Positions 1 to 9,006 of a stretch of DNA of 64,000 bases are shown here, in pieces. The notes beneath the pieces are model-generated. The model saw only the letters and a program-made list of their open reading frames with translations, did not search any database and was not told the DNA's origin. This DNA is from Wolbachia endosymbiont (group B) of Parapoynx stratiotata (lineage in GTDB: Bacteria; Pseudomonadota; Alphaproteobacteria; Rickettsiales; Anaplasmataceae): the NCBI RefSeq assembly GCF_947250635.1, contig NZ_OX366335.1:1116001-1180000 (forward strand). The letters run 5' to 3'. Each line of letters starts with the position of its first letter. The stretch's first letter is position 1. The position numbers were made by a program, and so were the translations under genes.

Positions 1-231
1 AAATTACTGAATTTTACTAATAAATTCATTGCTATCATTAGCCCTCTGCGAAAGAATATGTAACTAATGTAAGGATGAGAGAGGCTAAAATCCACACCTC
101 AAATTAACAAGATTTGCCATTATGGTTACCAGACACAACTTAACCTAGCAAGCAAGAATTAACTAACAGAAAAATTGAAAACTAATATCAGTCTCTTATG
201 TAATGCTACTAATATTTTTCTAATATGTTTT

Positions 232-390
232 CTATTCAGGAAAGTCTACATCGCCATAACAATATTTACTAGAATGAGGTCTTGTCTCATTGTAAAAACA
301 CAACCAATGATCAACGTCTATCTGAAGATCTTCTAATTAATTGTAGATTGTTTTACAAAAAAAGAGGAGTAAATGAGAGTTCAGTAACTT
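232..390 (-). pseudogene. IS481/IS3-type transposase 3' remnant
   Basis: Reading the minus strand gives a peptide containing LQIDVDHWLCFYNETRPHS and ending at a stop at 232-234. W-x-x-x-YN-x-x-RPH is the usual end of the integrase-type catalytic domain of IS481/IS3 transposases. Upstream (higher coordinates) the frame is broken by stops and frameshifts, so only a decayed tail remains. The rest of 1-579 shows no other convincing coding sequence. Confidence 0.5.
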
Positions 391-521
391 GATTATAGAG
401 TTGTACTGCCTTTCCATATTTGAAGCAAGTTGTTATTCTATCTCAAACCGTAGCACAAAGTAAATATGGCAATTTACACTAAAATTTTCTGTTTATGATT
501 TATATTATGTAAAGATACTAT

Positions 522-550
522 TTGACCTTGAGCTTTAAAGATATTATGTA
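522..550 (+). promoter_or_regulatory. candidate sigma70 promoter for the gene at 580
   Basis: TTGACC at 522-527 and TATGTA at 545-550 are separated by 17 bp and lie about 30 bp before the ATG. The -35 box is good and the -10 box is weak; this is inferred from sequence only. Confidence 0.4.
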
Positions 551-579
551 ATAGCATTATTTAATATGCGAGGTTTATT

Positions 580-1329
580 ATGGCTAAAGTAAGTGCTGGT
601 GAAAACTCAAAAAAGCTTAAAGATGGTAAAAATCAGCCCATATCACCAAAAAAGTTCAAAGGCAGTCAGTCTATGTCACCAAAACGGAGTCAGAATTCTG
701 GTGAAAAGCTATGGAATGCATTAGAATCATTAGAAGAAGCAAAATCAGAGTTGAAAAAAAGAAAATTTGAAATAGAACTAAAAAAAGACACTGAAATATC
801 AGACGAAGGAATAGAAAAAGTAGTGGAATTGGAAAGGAAAACAGAAAAAGAGATAGAAGAAATAGCAATGCCAATATCAACGTTACTACTTAAGGAAACA
901 ATAATAAAATTACAAGGAACAAAAATAATAAATTTTTTAAAAAAATTAGAAAAACAAGTAAAAGAAATGCAAGAATTATGTAAGAAACTAGAATTAAATG
1001 CTAAAATAGAAGAAGAAGATCTAAATAAGCTCGAGGATATAAAGAAAGAATCAGAAAAGTGTTGCAGAGAGTTAGTGAGCTATATGCCTAATTCAAATAA
1101 TCCTAGAATGTTGTACACTGCTGTTATTGGTGTTGGTCTTGCTGTTGGGCTGGTAGCAAGTACTATACTTGAACATACAACTAGACTAAGTATATTAGCA
1201 ATAATTGGCATAGCTACAGCATCTGCACTCGTAGCTGGTGGTGCTACATATGAAGCACTAAGACCTAATACTAAAATAGATGAATCAAAAGAAGTCCAAA
1301 TAAAGAGTTCTCATCACTCACTTTCCTAA
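580..1329 (+). CDS. hypothetical coiled-coil protein with C-terminal membrane hairpin
   Basis: I do not recognise this 249-residue protein. Residues 1-45 are basic and rich in Ser/Pro/Lys (two K-rich SPK-like stretches). Residues about 45-165 are heptad-like and rich in Glu, Lys and Leu, as expected of a coiled coil. Residues about 178-225 are two hydrophobic segments rich in Gly/Ala, like a membrane hairpin, followed by a short polar tail. There is no N-terminal signal peptide. A GCGAGG ribosome binding site lies eight bases before the ATG. The layout (soluble coiled coil plus C-terminal membrane hairpin) resembles secreted Rickettsiales effectors that insert in host membranes, but that is inference. 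It is monocistronic, with about 225 bp of non-coding DNA after it. Confidence 0.75.
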   Translation: MAKVSAGENSKKLKDGKNQPISPKKFKGSQSMSPKRSQNSGEKLWNALESLEEAKSELKKRKFEIELKKDTEISDEGIEKVVELERKTEKEIEEIAMPISTLLLKETIIKLQGTKIINFLKKLEKQVKEMQELCKKLELNAKIEEEDLNKLEDIKKESEKCCRELVSYMPNSNNPRMLYTAVIGVGLAVGLVASTILEHTTRLSILAIIGIATASALVAGGATYEALRPNTKIDESKEVQIKSSHHSLS

Positions 1330-1556
1330 TCACACTTTAATTCAAACTTTATCAGTTTTATTCAAGTTGCTTCTAAAAGGAGAATATCAATGGTGTTCTC
1401 CTTACTGATTTGGTTAAAATGCAGAAAACGCCTATGTCAAAATTTACACAGATGTTAAGTGCTGCCACTAATTCCCAGTTAGTACAATTTGTGTATCTTA
1501 TTGACATATTTAATTTATTCTGTTACAATTTTTAGTAATTAGGTTGGGGTAAAACA

Positions 1557-2582
1557 ATGAAGAGTTTTAAATGGCTACTTAATCAAGTCAGACTTTCATG
1601 GATTAGCTTAATATCAAAAGTAAAGAGCTTTTTTCAAACTAACGATACACATCATCAAACAACTGCTAGCAATGGAAATGATCATACAAGAAAAATAAGT
1701 GTAGAAAATACAATAGAGGAGAAAGTTAATGAAGAGGATGTATGGTATGATTCTCTGAAAGAACAAGAGCCAGGTGAAAAAGAAAGAGATCTGGATGAAG
1801 AAGAATTTTTTGATGCTATTGAAAATTTGGATGAAGAGGAAGTGAGTGCTAACATAGAAGGAAAAGAGTATGAAAAAAATAAGTACTATAGTCTACAAGA
1901 TGGTCTACAAGAAAAAAATGAATTTGATCACACAACGCACACTCTTACACTTGCTTTTGAAATTGAAAAGCCATTTCCAGACTCTGACCTTAGTAAATTT
2001 AAGTTATGCGAACTTAAGCAAAATGGTGATAAATATACGTTTATCTTAGAAAATGATCAGAAAAGTCGAATAGAATTACACTCTGAATATCTCAATATTT
2101 ATTTTCCTAAGTATTTTGAGAAACACAGTAAAAAAGGAGCTTACACCGAACTTTTTTCTCAAGAAGAAAATAGAATTAGCAATGATATTATAATACCGCT
2201 ACAAGTTCCAAAAGAAGCAAGCATATTTACCAAAGAGTGCAATTGGTTAATAAGAAAGGTTGTAGGTGAAATACCAGATTATCCAGTGGGCAAATCGCTT
2301 GAATACTGCAGGAGTCGTGTAAATTTCTTTCTTAACTCAAACAATACTATATCTCTTTTTCTAACGTCAGCATGGACAAAATGTGCAGCTAAATCATCAG
2401 GTACTCAGATAGAAACAAACTGGCCAGTAAAGGATATTCTAGTCAGAGGTAGTTTTATTAATCAGCATATTCCTAGAGTTGAAGAAGCTTATATTGATAA
2501 GCATTATATAGTTGAAGAAACTTTTGAAGTAGTTAACGTAGAATGTGCATCAGAGCTGAAGATTTCTCAACCTAGCATATAG
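1557..2582 (+). CDS. hypothetical protein with acidic N-terminal region
   Basis: A 341-residue protein that I do not recognise. The first 25 residues are amphipathic and aromatic/basic (KSFKWLLNQVRLSW). Residues 45-115 are strongly acidic and low complexity (repeated DEEE). Residues 125-340 look like a folded alpha/beta domain with several Cys (CELKQNG, CNWLIRK, CAAKSSG). No membrane segment and no enzyme motif are evident. The gene follows the coiled-coil gene in the same orientation, and its last 11 bp overlap the end of the convergent gamma-carbonic-anhydrase-like gene, so no separate terminator fits between them. It may be a lineage-specific effector; function unknown. Confidence 0.75.
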   Translation: MKSFKWLLNQVRLSWISLISKVKSFFQTNDTHHQTTASNGNDHTRKISVENTIEEKVNEEDVWYDSLKEQEPGEKERDLDEEEFFDAIENLDEEEVSANIEGKEYEKNKYYSLQDGLQEKNEFDHTTHTLTLAFEIEKPFPDSDLSKFKLCELKQNGDKYTFILENDQKSRIELHSEYLNIYFPKYFEKHSKKGAYTELFSQEENRISNDIIIPLQVPKEASIFTKECNWLIRKVVGEIPDYPVGKSLEYCRSRVNFFLNSNNTISLFLTSAWTKCAAKSSGTQIETNWPVKDILVRGSFINQHIPRVEEAYIDKHYIVEETFEVVNVECASELKISQPSI

Positions 2583-3096
2583 CCTTATATTCTTTCATCA
2601 GCATGATATAATTTTGTGCAGATTGTGTAATATGTTTTATTTCCTCATCTGACATTTTTTTGAAGAATTGTGCTGGCCTGCCAGCCCATACTTCACCACT
2701 TTTTATCACTTTTCCATGTGTCACCAGTGAGCCAGCAGCTACCATAGCTCCAGACTCGACAATCGCATGATCCATTATAACAGAGCCCATACCAATAAAT
2801 GCTTTATCATGTATCGTGCATGCATGTAACACACAAAAATGTCCAACCGTCACTATACTACCAATAATCGTGTCACCGCCTGGATTTCTATCTACATGAA
2901 TTACGGTGCCATCTTGAATATTCGTTTCATCACCTATTTTGATTGATCCAACATCTCCTCTGATCACACAATTAAACCAGATACTCGCATTCCTTCCTAT
3001 TTCAACGTTACCTATGATACGCACACCATCTGCGATAAAAGAACTTTCATCCATTTTTGGTTCATAATCTTTGTATTTTAAAATTTGATAGCTCAT
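2572..3096 (-). CDS. gamma-class carbonic anhydrase-like hexapeptide-repeat protein
   Basis: A 174-residue left-handed beta-helix protein of the YrdA/PaaY/CaiE family. Repeated [LIV]-G-x-x-x-x-[IV] hexapeptides run from residue 20 to 140 (for example VEIGRNASIWFN, IKIGDETNIQDG). The three metal-binding histidines expected in gamma carbonic anhydrases are present at H67, H86 and H91, so zinc or iron binding is likely. Members act as trimeric cytosolic carbonic anhydrases or acyltransferase-like proteins; which applies here cannot be told. Length matches the family. It is convergent with the gene at 1557 and diverges from secG across a 71-bp gap. Confidence 0.9.
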   Translation of the reverse strand: MSYQILKYKDYEPKMDESSFIADGVRIIGNVEIGRNASIWFNCVIRGDVGSIKIGDETNIQDGTVIHVDRNPGGDTIIGSIVTVGHFCVLHACTIHDKAFIGMGSVIMDHAIVESGAMVAAGSLVTHGKVIKSGEVWAGRPAQFFKKMSDEEIKHITQSAQNYIMLMKEYKAIC

Positions 3097-3167
3097 AATT
3101 TAAATAAGGTTTAATACATACTTGGGTTCCAGTAGTCAAGTTACTCGGGTAAAGATATTCTTGACTT

Positions 3168-3533
3168 ATGATCCTTATGCTCCTAAAATCTTTATTTTTA
3201 GCTCTATTCATAATGTCAGTAACAGTACTTAGTGTACTTCAAATAATATTAGTTGTTGTATTGGTAATTTTAGTGCTCCTGCAGCCACCTGGAAGTAGTT
3301 CATTAAGTGGCTTTAGTAATTCACAACAGGGAATGAATTCAATAATTCCGGTAAAGTCTTCTGAAAATCCACTCAGTAGAATAACTTCTATAGTTGCTGG
3401 GCTGTTCATTATAAATACACTGTTACTATCAGGATTATGTTCAAAAGATGTACATAAAAAATCAATTGCAGAGAAGATTATATCAGAAAAGAAGCAAGAA
3501 GGCCAATCAACTTCTGTTCCATTTGAAAATTAA
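3168..3533 (+). CDS. secG: preprotein translocase subunit SecG
   Basis: A 121-residue inner-membrane protein with two hydrophobic helices (about residues 5-40 and 85-100) joined by a Gly/Ser-rich loop. The loop carries the SecG hallmark [14 protein letters not shown], corresponding to the usual LLQ-G-GA-Gx-F motif. SecG is the auxiliary subunit of the SecYEG channel. The first Met lies a few residues before further in-frame ATGs, so the exact start is uncertain; the second Met at residue 4 and the Met at residue 16 are also possible. The stop codon TAA overlaps the ATG of pyrG by one base, so the two are translationally coupled; the secG-pyrG pairing is common in Alphaproteobacteria. Confidence 0.9.
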   Translation: MILMLLKSLFLALFIMSVTVLSVLQIILVVVLVILVLLQPPGSSSLSGFSNSQQGMNSIIPVKSSENPLSRITSIVAGLFIINTLLLSGLCSKDVHKKSIAEKIISEKKQEGQSTSVPFEN

Positions 3534-5140
3534 TGAAAGAAACCAAGTTTATCTTTGTTACAGGTGGAGTTGTTTCATCACTTGGTAAGGGTTTAGTTGC
3601 TTCAAGTGTGGGAGCACTTCTTCAAGCTCATGGATTCAATGTTCGCATCAGAAAGCTTGACCCATATCTCAACATTGATCCTGGAACAATGAGCCCAGCT
3701 CAGCACGGGGAAGTATTTGTTACTGAGGATGGTGCTGAAACTGATTTAGACCTTGGACATTACGAGCGTTTTACTAAAATTAAAGCAACCAAGGACGACA
3801 ATATAACAACTGGTAAAGTATATAATAAATTATTAAAGAAGGAAAGGTGTGGTGATTATCTAGGCAAAACTGTGCAAATCATTCCTCATGTGACAGATTT
3901 AATCAAATCTTTCATTTTTAATGGTACAGAAGATTTAGATTTTGTAATATGCGAAATAGGCGGAACCGTAGGTGATATTGAAAGCCAACCGTTTTTGGAA
4001 GCTATACGCCAAGTTAATTATAAACTAGGAAAGCAAAAAGTTATCCTTATTCACTTAACTTTAATACCATATCTCACTGCAGCACAAGAATTAAAGACAA
4101 AACCGACACAGCATTCAGTTCGAGAGTTAAACTCTGCGGGGTTACAACCAGATATTATATTATGTCGCAGTGAAAAAGAAATTTCCGATAATCAAAAAGA
4201 AAAGATAGCCAATCTTTGCAATGTTTCTTTATCTAACGTAATACCTGCTCCTGATGTAAACCATATATACGAGTTACCGTCCTTGTATAATCAATGTGGG
4301 CTCGGGACACAAATTTTGGATCACTTTCACTTAAGTAAGCCAAAACCAAGCTTACCTGAATGGGACCAAATAGTACACTCTATGAGACATCCAACACAAG
4401 AAGTTATCGTTTCCATAGTAGGAAAATATACTGAATTTCCTGACGCATATAAATCACTGATTGAAGCATTAAACCATGGTGCAATTAGTAATAAAGCTAG
4501 AGTGAAGATAAATTGGGTCAACTCAAGAGAAGAGAATGGAAAATCTATAGATGCAAAGTTTATCAGAGAAAAATTACAAAGCTCTAATTCAGTCCTTGTT
4601 CCAGGAGGATTTGGTGATAATGGAATAGAAGGTAAAATATTAGCAATAAACTATGCCCGTGTAAATAACATTCCTTTTTTAGGAATATGTCTTGGTATGC
4701 AGCTTGCAGTGATTGAATTTGCTCGTAACGTTATTAAGCTTGAAGATGTACACTCTGAAGAATTTTATACTTGCAAACACCCAATCATCAAGCTCGCTGA
4801 TGGTAAGAACGTTGATCTTGGTGGAACCATGAGACTTGGAACATACAAGTGTAATGTAAGTCCAAATTCAAAAATGGCAAATGTGTATAGTAGTGTCACT
4901 ATTTCAGAAAGACACAGACACAGATATATAGTTAATTTAGATTATAAAAATAACTTAGAAGAGAATGGAATGATATGCAGTGGTATATCAGAAGATAAAA
5001 CATGCATAGAGGCAGTGGAGCTAAAAAATCACTCATGGTTTATTGGTGTGCAATTTCATCCAGAATTTCAATCAAGACCATTTTCTCCTCATCCTCTCTT
5101 TACATCATTTATTAAGGCAGCTATTGACAATAGAGTTTAA
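3533..5140 (+). CDS. pyrG: CTP synthase (glutamine hydrolysing)
   Basis: 535 residues, the usual length. The N-terminal synthetase domain has the P-loop-like [11 protein letters not shown] start and [23 protein letters not shown], which bind ATP and UTP. The C-terminal class I glutamine amidotransferase domain has the nucleophile elbow GICLGMQ and the His-Glu pair in QFHPEF. It converts UTP to CTP with glutamine-derived ammonia, the only route to CTP in most bacteria. It is translationally coupled to secG upstream. The small gene at 5180 follows after 39 bp and may belong to the same operon. Confidence 0.97.
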   Translation: MKETKFIFVTGGVVSSLGKGLVASSVGALLQAHGFNVRIRKLDPYLNIDPGTMSPAQHGEVFVTEDGAETDLDLGHYERFTKIKATKDDNITTGKVYNKLLKKERCGDYLGKTVQIIPHVTDLIKSFIFNGTEDLDFVICEIGGTVGDIESQPFLEAIRQVNYKLGKQKVILIHLTLIPYLTAAQELKTKPTQHSVRELNSAGLQPDIILCRSEKEISDNQKEKIANLCNVSLSNVIPAPDVNHIYELPSLYNQCGLGTQILDHFHLSKPKPSLPEWDQIVHSMRHPTQEVIVSIVGKYTEFPDAYKSLIEALNHGAISNKARVKINWVNSREENGKSIDAKFIREKLQSSNSVLVPGGFGDNGIEGKILAINYARVNNIPFLGICLGMQLAVIEFARNVIKLEDVHSEEFYTCKHPIIKLADGKNVDLGGTMRLGTYKCNVSPNSKMANVYSSVTISERHRHRYIVNLDYKNNLEENGMICSGISEDKTCIEAVELKNHSWFIGVQFHPEFQSRPFSPHPLFTSFIKAAIDNRV

Positions 5141-5179
5141 TAGAACTTAATAAACTATATTCTAATAGAGAGGTAAAAA

Positions 5180-5473
5180 ATGTTACTAAGAAATAGTAAA
5201 GATAGCATTACATATGGATCTGCGACCTTCGAGGAATTGAATAGGCATGTAGAACAAATAATATATAAATTAGAGGAGGATCAAATTATAGAGGATATAA
5301 TGGAAGAAGTAGTTGTAGCTATAAACGAACTAAAATCGGTAGAAGAAATAAAAAAATATTTAAAGCGAGAAATAGATAGCCTTGTAAAAAGGACAATAGT
5401 CCTTAGTGAACTCTATAACCTAGAAAAAATAGAAAAGCCAAGAAAAGAAAATTATATTTACCCAAGCACCTAA
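5180..5473 (+). CDS. small hypothetical helical protein
   Basis: A 97-residue, mainly helical, charged protein (Glu, Lys, Ile rich) with no membrane segment and no motif I recognise. It has an AGAGAGG ribosome binding site about nine bases before the ATG. Its TAA overlaps the ATG of tadA by one base, the same coupling seen between secG and pyrG, so secG-pyrG-this gene-tadA probably form one transcription unit. The tight packing supports a real gene. Confidence 0.75.
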   Translation: MLLRNSKDSITYGSATFEELNRHVEQIIYKLEEDQIIEDIMEEVVVAINELKSVEEIKKYLKREIDSLVKRTIVLSELYNLEKIEKPRKENYIYPST

Positions 5474-5898
5474 TGTTTAAGTACCAATACATGGAACTTG
5501 CCATAGAGCAAGCAAAACTTGCTCAGAAAGATGGCGAAGTGCCAATAGGTGCTGTAATAGTTAATGGAAACAATATCATCTCCTCTGCACACAATATATC
5601 TAATGATCCAATTGCACATGCAGAAATGTTAACAATTAGACAAGCATTTTCAACTTCCACGCTTTATGAAGCTGAAATGTACGTAACGTTAGAGCCGTGC
5701 CCGATGTGCGCTCAAGCTATCTCTTTTGCAAAAATTAAACGTCTGTACTTCGGGGCTTACAATCCCAAAGGTGGAGGAGTTGAAAACGGCACTAGAATAT
5801 TTCAATTCTGTAACCACATACCTGAAGTTTATGGTGGAATATTAGAAACAAAATGTTCTCTTTTGTTAAAAGATTTCTTTGAGAAATTGAGAACTTAG
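5473..5898 (+). CDS. tadA: tRNA-specific adenosine deaminase / CMP-dCMP deaminase family
   Basis: 141 residues with the zinc-dependent deaminase fold. The metal/catalytic motif HAE is at H49-A-E51, and the second motif PCPMC supplies C76 and C79. Length, the ALEPCPMC-type motif and the single-domain layout fit TadA, which converts A34 to inosine in tRNA-Arg(ACG) and is essential in most bacteria. A cytidine or guanine deaminase is the alternative, but TadA is the usual Rickettsiales homologue. The start overlaps the previous stop codon. Confidence 0.88.
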   Translation: MFKYQYMELAIEQAKLAQKDGEVPIGAVIVNGNNIISSAHNISNDPIAHAEMLTIRQAFSTSTLYEAEMYVTLEPCPMCAQAISFAKIKRLYFGAYNPKGGGVENGTRIFQFCNHIPEVYGGILETKCSLLLKDFFEKLRT

Positions 5899-6404
5899 GG
5901 GAGTGGTTTAAGAAATGATAGATAGGAGATTATGAAAAGGGTTTTAGCCGCATGAAAGTGGGATGAAAAGAAGCACTGGTTTCACATGCGTCTGAACAGA
6001 CACCATTTTACAGCATTTTAAATTTGTCCTGTGCAATGTTTGTACAGTTGCGATAAAAATTACTTGACAAATTTTGACAGCTTTGTTATTTTGATAGTGA
6101 AGATATTCTAGAGCTCGAAATCTATCTTCGTCTGCAGACTTTTCAACTTCATTAATTTATAATCTCTAGTTAAAGTATATTGTACTTATGTATAGATAAC
6201 TTCTATCATAGCTATATACATTTTTCTGAGTTTTTTTGTATTACTTAGGAGGATCATCATGTTTAAAATCATGGATTACGCATATCATTGACATAAATGC
6301 CTTAAAAGGACAGATGGTACCTACGTCCTCTTTATATAGATTATGTATTTGTTCAGATACGACTAAATTGTGTCTAGTGTAGAAAAAATTAGACAAATTC
6401 AGCC
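5899..6404. other. intergenic region with hairpin and tiny ORF
   Basis: About 500 bp without a clear gene. Near 5950-5995 the ends CGCATG and CATGCG can pair around an interior A/G-rich segment, a possible imperfect terminator-like hairpin for the tadA transcript. At 6247-6292 a strong AGGAGG ribosome binding site precedes an ATG (6259) that opens only a 10-codon frame (MFKIMDYAYH), probably the start of a decayed gene. I see no tRNA. Confidence 0.35.
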
Positions 6405-7448
6405 TTATATAGAACCAAATTCAACGGAAGTAGAATTATCCTCATTTCCATAATAGTAAGGATTTGCTTCTTGCGTATTATTAACAGCAGTTTTTAATAG
6501 TACTTCCTTATCACTATTCCATGCAACTTTCTCCATAATTGGAATATAATCCTTACACTTTTGATTATCTCCACAATCCTTGATTTTACTATCATCATTT
6601 AGATAACGCTTCAATGCATCATAGTATACTTTAGTGTTATTACCCTCTTTATCTATCATTTGTCCTAAGGTATTAACAAGTATCAATGGTGCAACTTGTT
6701 TTGCTTTTACAACACTTGTTTCACTGGACTCTCTAAAGAGATTAGGACATGCTCCTCTGGAAAAAAAGCTCTTGTTGAATTCTGGATTACTATGGTAAAC
6801 GTTCGGGTAACAGACACTCTTAATCTCTTCTTCTTGACACGCTAACTCTCTTTGATTATCCACACATTTTTCACATTCTATATTACCAAGCCAGGATATT
6901 GAATTAAGATCCTCTGTAAAGGCAAATTTAAAATTTACTGCACCATAATTACCATTTGCTCCCTCTTCTATATATTTTGCAATCTTAGGATTACTGTACA
7001 TCTCAGGATATAATTCCTTTAGTAAATCAGATGCACTAAAACCTTGACAACCTATCTTATTATCAACTTTATAAAAATGAGAATATGGCCCACAATTTTC
7101 ATACTTGGAACAATCTGAGGTTACTTTTTGAGATGTAATTTCTCCATTTTCATTCTCTCCTTCATCAGTAACAGGTTCGCCCGTACCACTTCCTTTTTTA
7201 CATTCTTCAGCTATTTTTTTATACCACTCAGTCTCTGCTTTTGCTCGCTTAACCTCCTCTGCGCATTTCGTAAGTTCCTTTTCTACTAGTTCAAAATCCT
7301 CTTTTACTATCGGAACTATATTTGTGAATTGCTTCTCAGTCGTAGTTTCACCCTCAGTCATTTCGTCTATACCTTCTTTACCATAAAAAAGTTTATTGGT
7401 ATATAAATAACTACTATTAACTTGATCACTATAGGTATTTTTTGACAT
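6405..7448 (-). CDS. hypothetical cysteine-containing protein
   Basis: 347 residues from the chosen start. An upstream in-frame ATG at 7469 exists, but a near-perfect GAGGAGGT ribosome binding site (about 7453-7460) sits four bases before the ATG at 7448, which decides the start. Residues about 45-85 are helical and charged (coiled-coil-like). The remainder holds at least eleven Cys, many in pairs (IECEKC, SKYENC, KDCGDNQKC, SVCYP), which suggests disulphides and an extracytoplasmic or secreted location. Yet no signal peptide is visible. I do not recognise the family. It stands alone, flanked by about 500 bp and 430 bp of non-coding DNA. Confidence 0.7.
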   Translation of the reverse strand: MSKNTYSDQVNSSYLYTNKLFYGKEGIDEMTEGETTTEKQFTNIVPIVKEDFELVEKELTKCAEEVKRAKAETEWYKKIAEECKKGSGTGEPVTDEGENENGEITSQKVTSDCSKYENCGPYSHFYKVDNKIGCQGFSASDLLKELYPEMYSNPKIAKYIEEGANGNYGAVNFKFAFTEDLNSISWLGNIECEKCVDNQRELACQEEEIKSVCYPNVYHSNPEFNKSFFSRGACPNLFRESSETSVVKAKQVAPLILVNTLGQMIDKEGNNTKVYYDALKRYLNDDSKIKDCGDNQKCKDYIPIMEKVAWNSDKEVLLKTAVNNTQEANPYYYGNEDNSTSVEFGSI

Positions 7449-7821
7449 CGGAACCTCCTCTACAGTCAAAATTGAAATTGTATTAAAATAAAAAAACTAC
7501 AAATTTAATGTGAGTAAAAGAAACCACAGTTCAGGAAATCTCAGGTTAACTCAGAAATTATTATAAGCCAAAATGATTAAAAATTTTATAACTTATATTA
7601 TAGATCTAGCATGATAACCAACAATTAGATTTTCTTTCAATTTCCACCTTACTCACCAGCTTGACACAGTCCATCTTTATTCATTAGAGAGCCGTGATTC
7701 CTCTACTCTCCAATGATTAATCACTTGTCAGTTTTGAGTGTAGTAGTTGATAGCCTGTACGTAAATACGTTGCTTTTGTCCTTTAGAAATTTTTAGTCTA
7801 CTATCTTTATCCAGAAAAAAA
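7449..7821. other. divergent intergenic region
   Basis: Between the cysteine-rich gene (minus) and the gene at 7886 (plus). Apart from the ribosome binding site at 7453-7460 and the promoter at 7822, I see no ORF, tRNA or clear repeat; the DNA is AT-rich. Confidence 0.4.
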
Positions 7822-7850
7822 TTGTAAAATTTCTATAGTTATGGTATAAT
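7822..7850 (+). promoter_or_regulatory. sigma70-type promoter upstream of the 7886-ccmA unit
   Basis: TTGTAA (7822-7827) and a consensus TATAAT (7845-7850) with exactly 17 bp between them. It lies 36 bp before the ATG at 7886. It should drive the small membrane protein and ccmA together. Confidence 0.6.
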
Positions 7851-7885
7851 TGTAAATACCGCTTGCCAATAAGCTAAGTATAAAA

Positions 7886-8317
7886 ATGCCGTTCGGACAA
7901 ATCATTACATATAGCACGATATTACTTGCTATAATTGCAGTATTTCTCTTTTTGAGAAAAATATACAAAAATCACATTAGAAAAATTATATTTCCTCTAA
8001 AAGTTCTCAAAGAAGAGTGGGAAGAAAATAGAAGATTTAATGAATTATATCAAAAAAATAAGCAAAAAGAGTTGATGAAACAACAGGAAATGCTAAGCGA
8101 GAAGCAAAAAGATATTCAAGTTTACAAAGAAGATCTAGAAATAGTTGATATAACAAAGCCACTAGGTAAATGGACAAAGATGGTTATGATGGGTAGTGGT
8201 TTAATGAAGCATTTTGCACAATTGATACACAGAGAAGGTGATAAAAAAGGATTTTGGGAGCTATTTATAAAAGCTCAGTCTTCAACTAAGGGTAAATATA
8301 AAGGAAAAGGCAGATAA
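7886..8317 (+). CDS. small membrane-anchored coiled-coil protein upstream of ccmA
   Basis: 143 residues. One N-terminal membrane helix (about residues 7-25) is followed by a basic, highly charged helical region (residues 28-95) that looks like a cytoplasmic coiled coil and a basic tail. I do not recognise the family. Only 3 bp separate its stop from the ccmA start, so the two are co-transcribed and likely co-translated. A link to cytochrome c maturation or membrane transport is suggested by position only. Confidence 0.75.
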   Translation: MPFGQIITYSTILLAIIAVFLFLRKIYKNHIRKIIFPLKVLKEEWEENRRFNELYQKNKQKELMKQQEMLSEKQKDIQVYKEDLEIVDITKPLGKWTKMVMMGSGLMKHFAQLIHREGDKKGFWELFIKAQSSTKGKYKGKGR

Positions 8318-8320
8318 TCC

Positions 8321-8944
8321 ATGCTTGAATGTAAAAATCTATCCTGTGCTCGTAATAACAAAGTATTATTTAAAAACCTCAATTTTAAAGCTGAGCCAAA
8401 ATCAAAAATCTTAATCACTGGTCCAAATGGTAGCGGCAAAACCAGCTTAATCAGAAGTTTATCTGGACTCTTACCGCCAGTATCAGGCAATATAAGATAC
8501 TACGGAAAAGACATATATGATGATCCAAAATCCTTTATATCTTCCATGGTTTACGTAGGACATAAAAACGCCTGTAAAGATAGCTTAACAATTGGTGAAA
8601 ACATAGAATTCTGGGCAAGAATACGGAACACTAGAGAATCAGTTATGGCAGCTGCTTATTGTTTAGAGTTGCAACCTGTATTTAACATTAGATATGGTGA
8701 ACTTTCTGCAGGCTGGAAAAGAAGAGTTGCGCTTGCCCGCCTTTTAATTTCTAATGCAAATATCTGGCTGATAGATGAACCTTTCTGTAATCTTGATAGC
8801 ACAACATGTGAATTAGTATTGAACCTAATCTCAATACGCTCTGAGCAGAACGGTACAGTAATTATTACAGGACATAGCTCTACAGAACAATTGTGTGACT
8901 TCAAGACAATCGACATACGTGATTTTAACAGACCTCTTGTATAA
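8321..8944 (+). CDS. ccmA: heme exporter ATP-binding protein CcmA
   Basis: A 207-residue single-domain ABC ATPase. The Walker A motif GPNGSGKT is at residues 34-41. The signature is LSAGWKRRVALARLL (the LSAGQ-type loop seen in CcmA rather than LSGGQ), followed by Walker B IWLIDEP and a late switch histidine in TGHSS. The short length and the LSAG signature match CcmA. It energises the CcmABCD system that delivers and releases heme on CcmE in type I cytochrome c maturation. ccmF lies in the same window at 52477. It follows the membrane gene at 7886 by 3 bp and converges on argS. Confidence 0.9.
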   Translation: MLECKNLSCARNNKVLFKNLNFKAEPKSKILITGPNGSGKTSLIRSLSGLLPPVSGNIRYYGKDIYDDPKSFISSMVYVGHKNACKDSLTIGENIEFWARIRNTRESVMAAAYCLELQPVFNIRYGELSAGWKRRVALARLLISNANIWLIDEPFCNLDSTTCELVLNLISIRSEQNGTVIITGHSSTEQLCDFKTIDIRDFNRPLV

Positions 8945-9006
8945 TTTTTGGCCTTATTGTACTTACATCAATAATTTATTATCACATTTAATATTACGCA
9001 TTAAAA

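Noticed and set aside
7560..7760. tRNA-like stems in the 7449-7885 gap
   Set aside because: No cloverleaf with a TTC loop and a complementary acceptor stem could be built.
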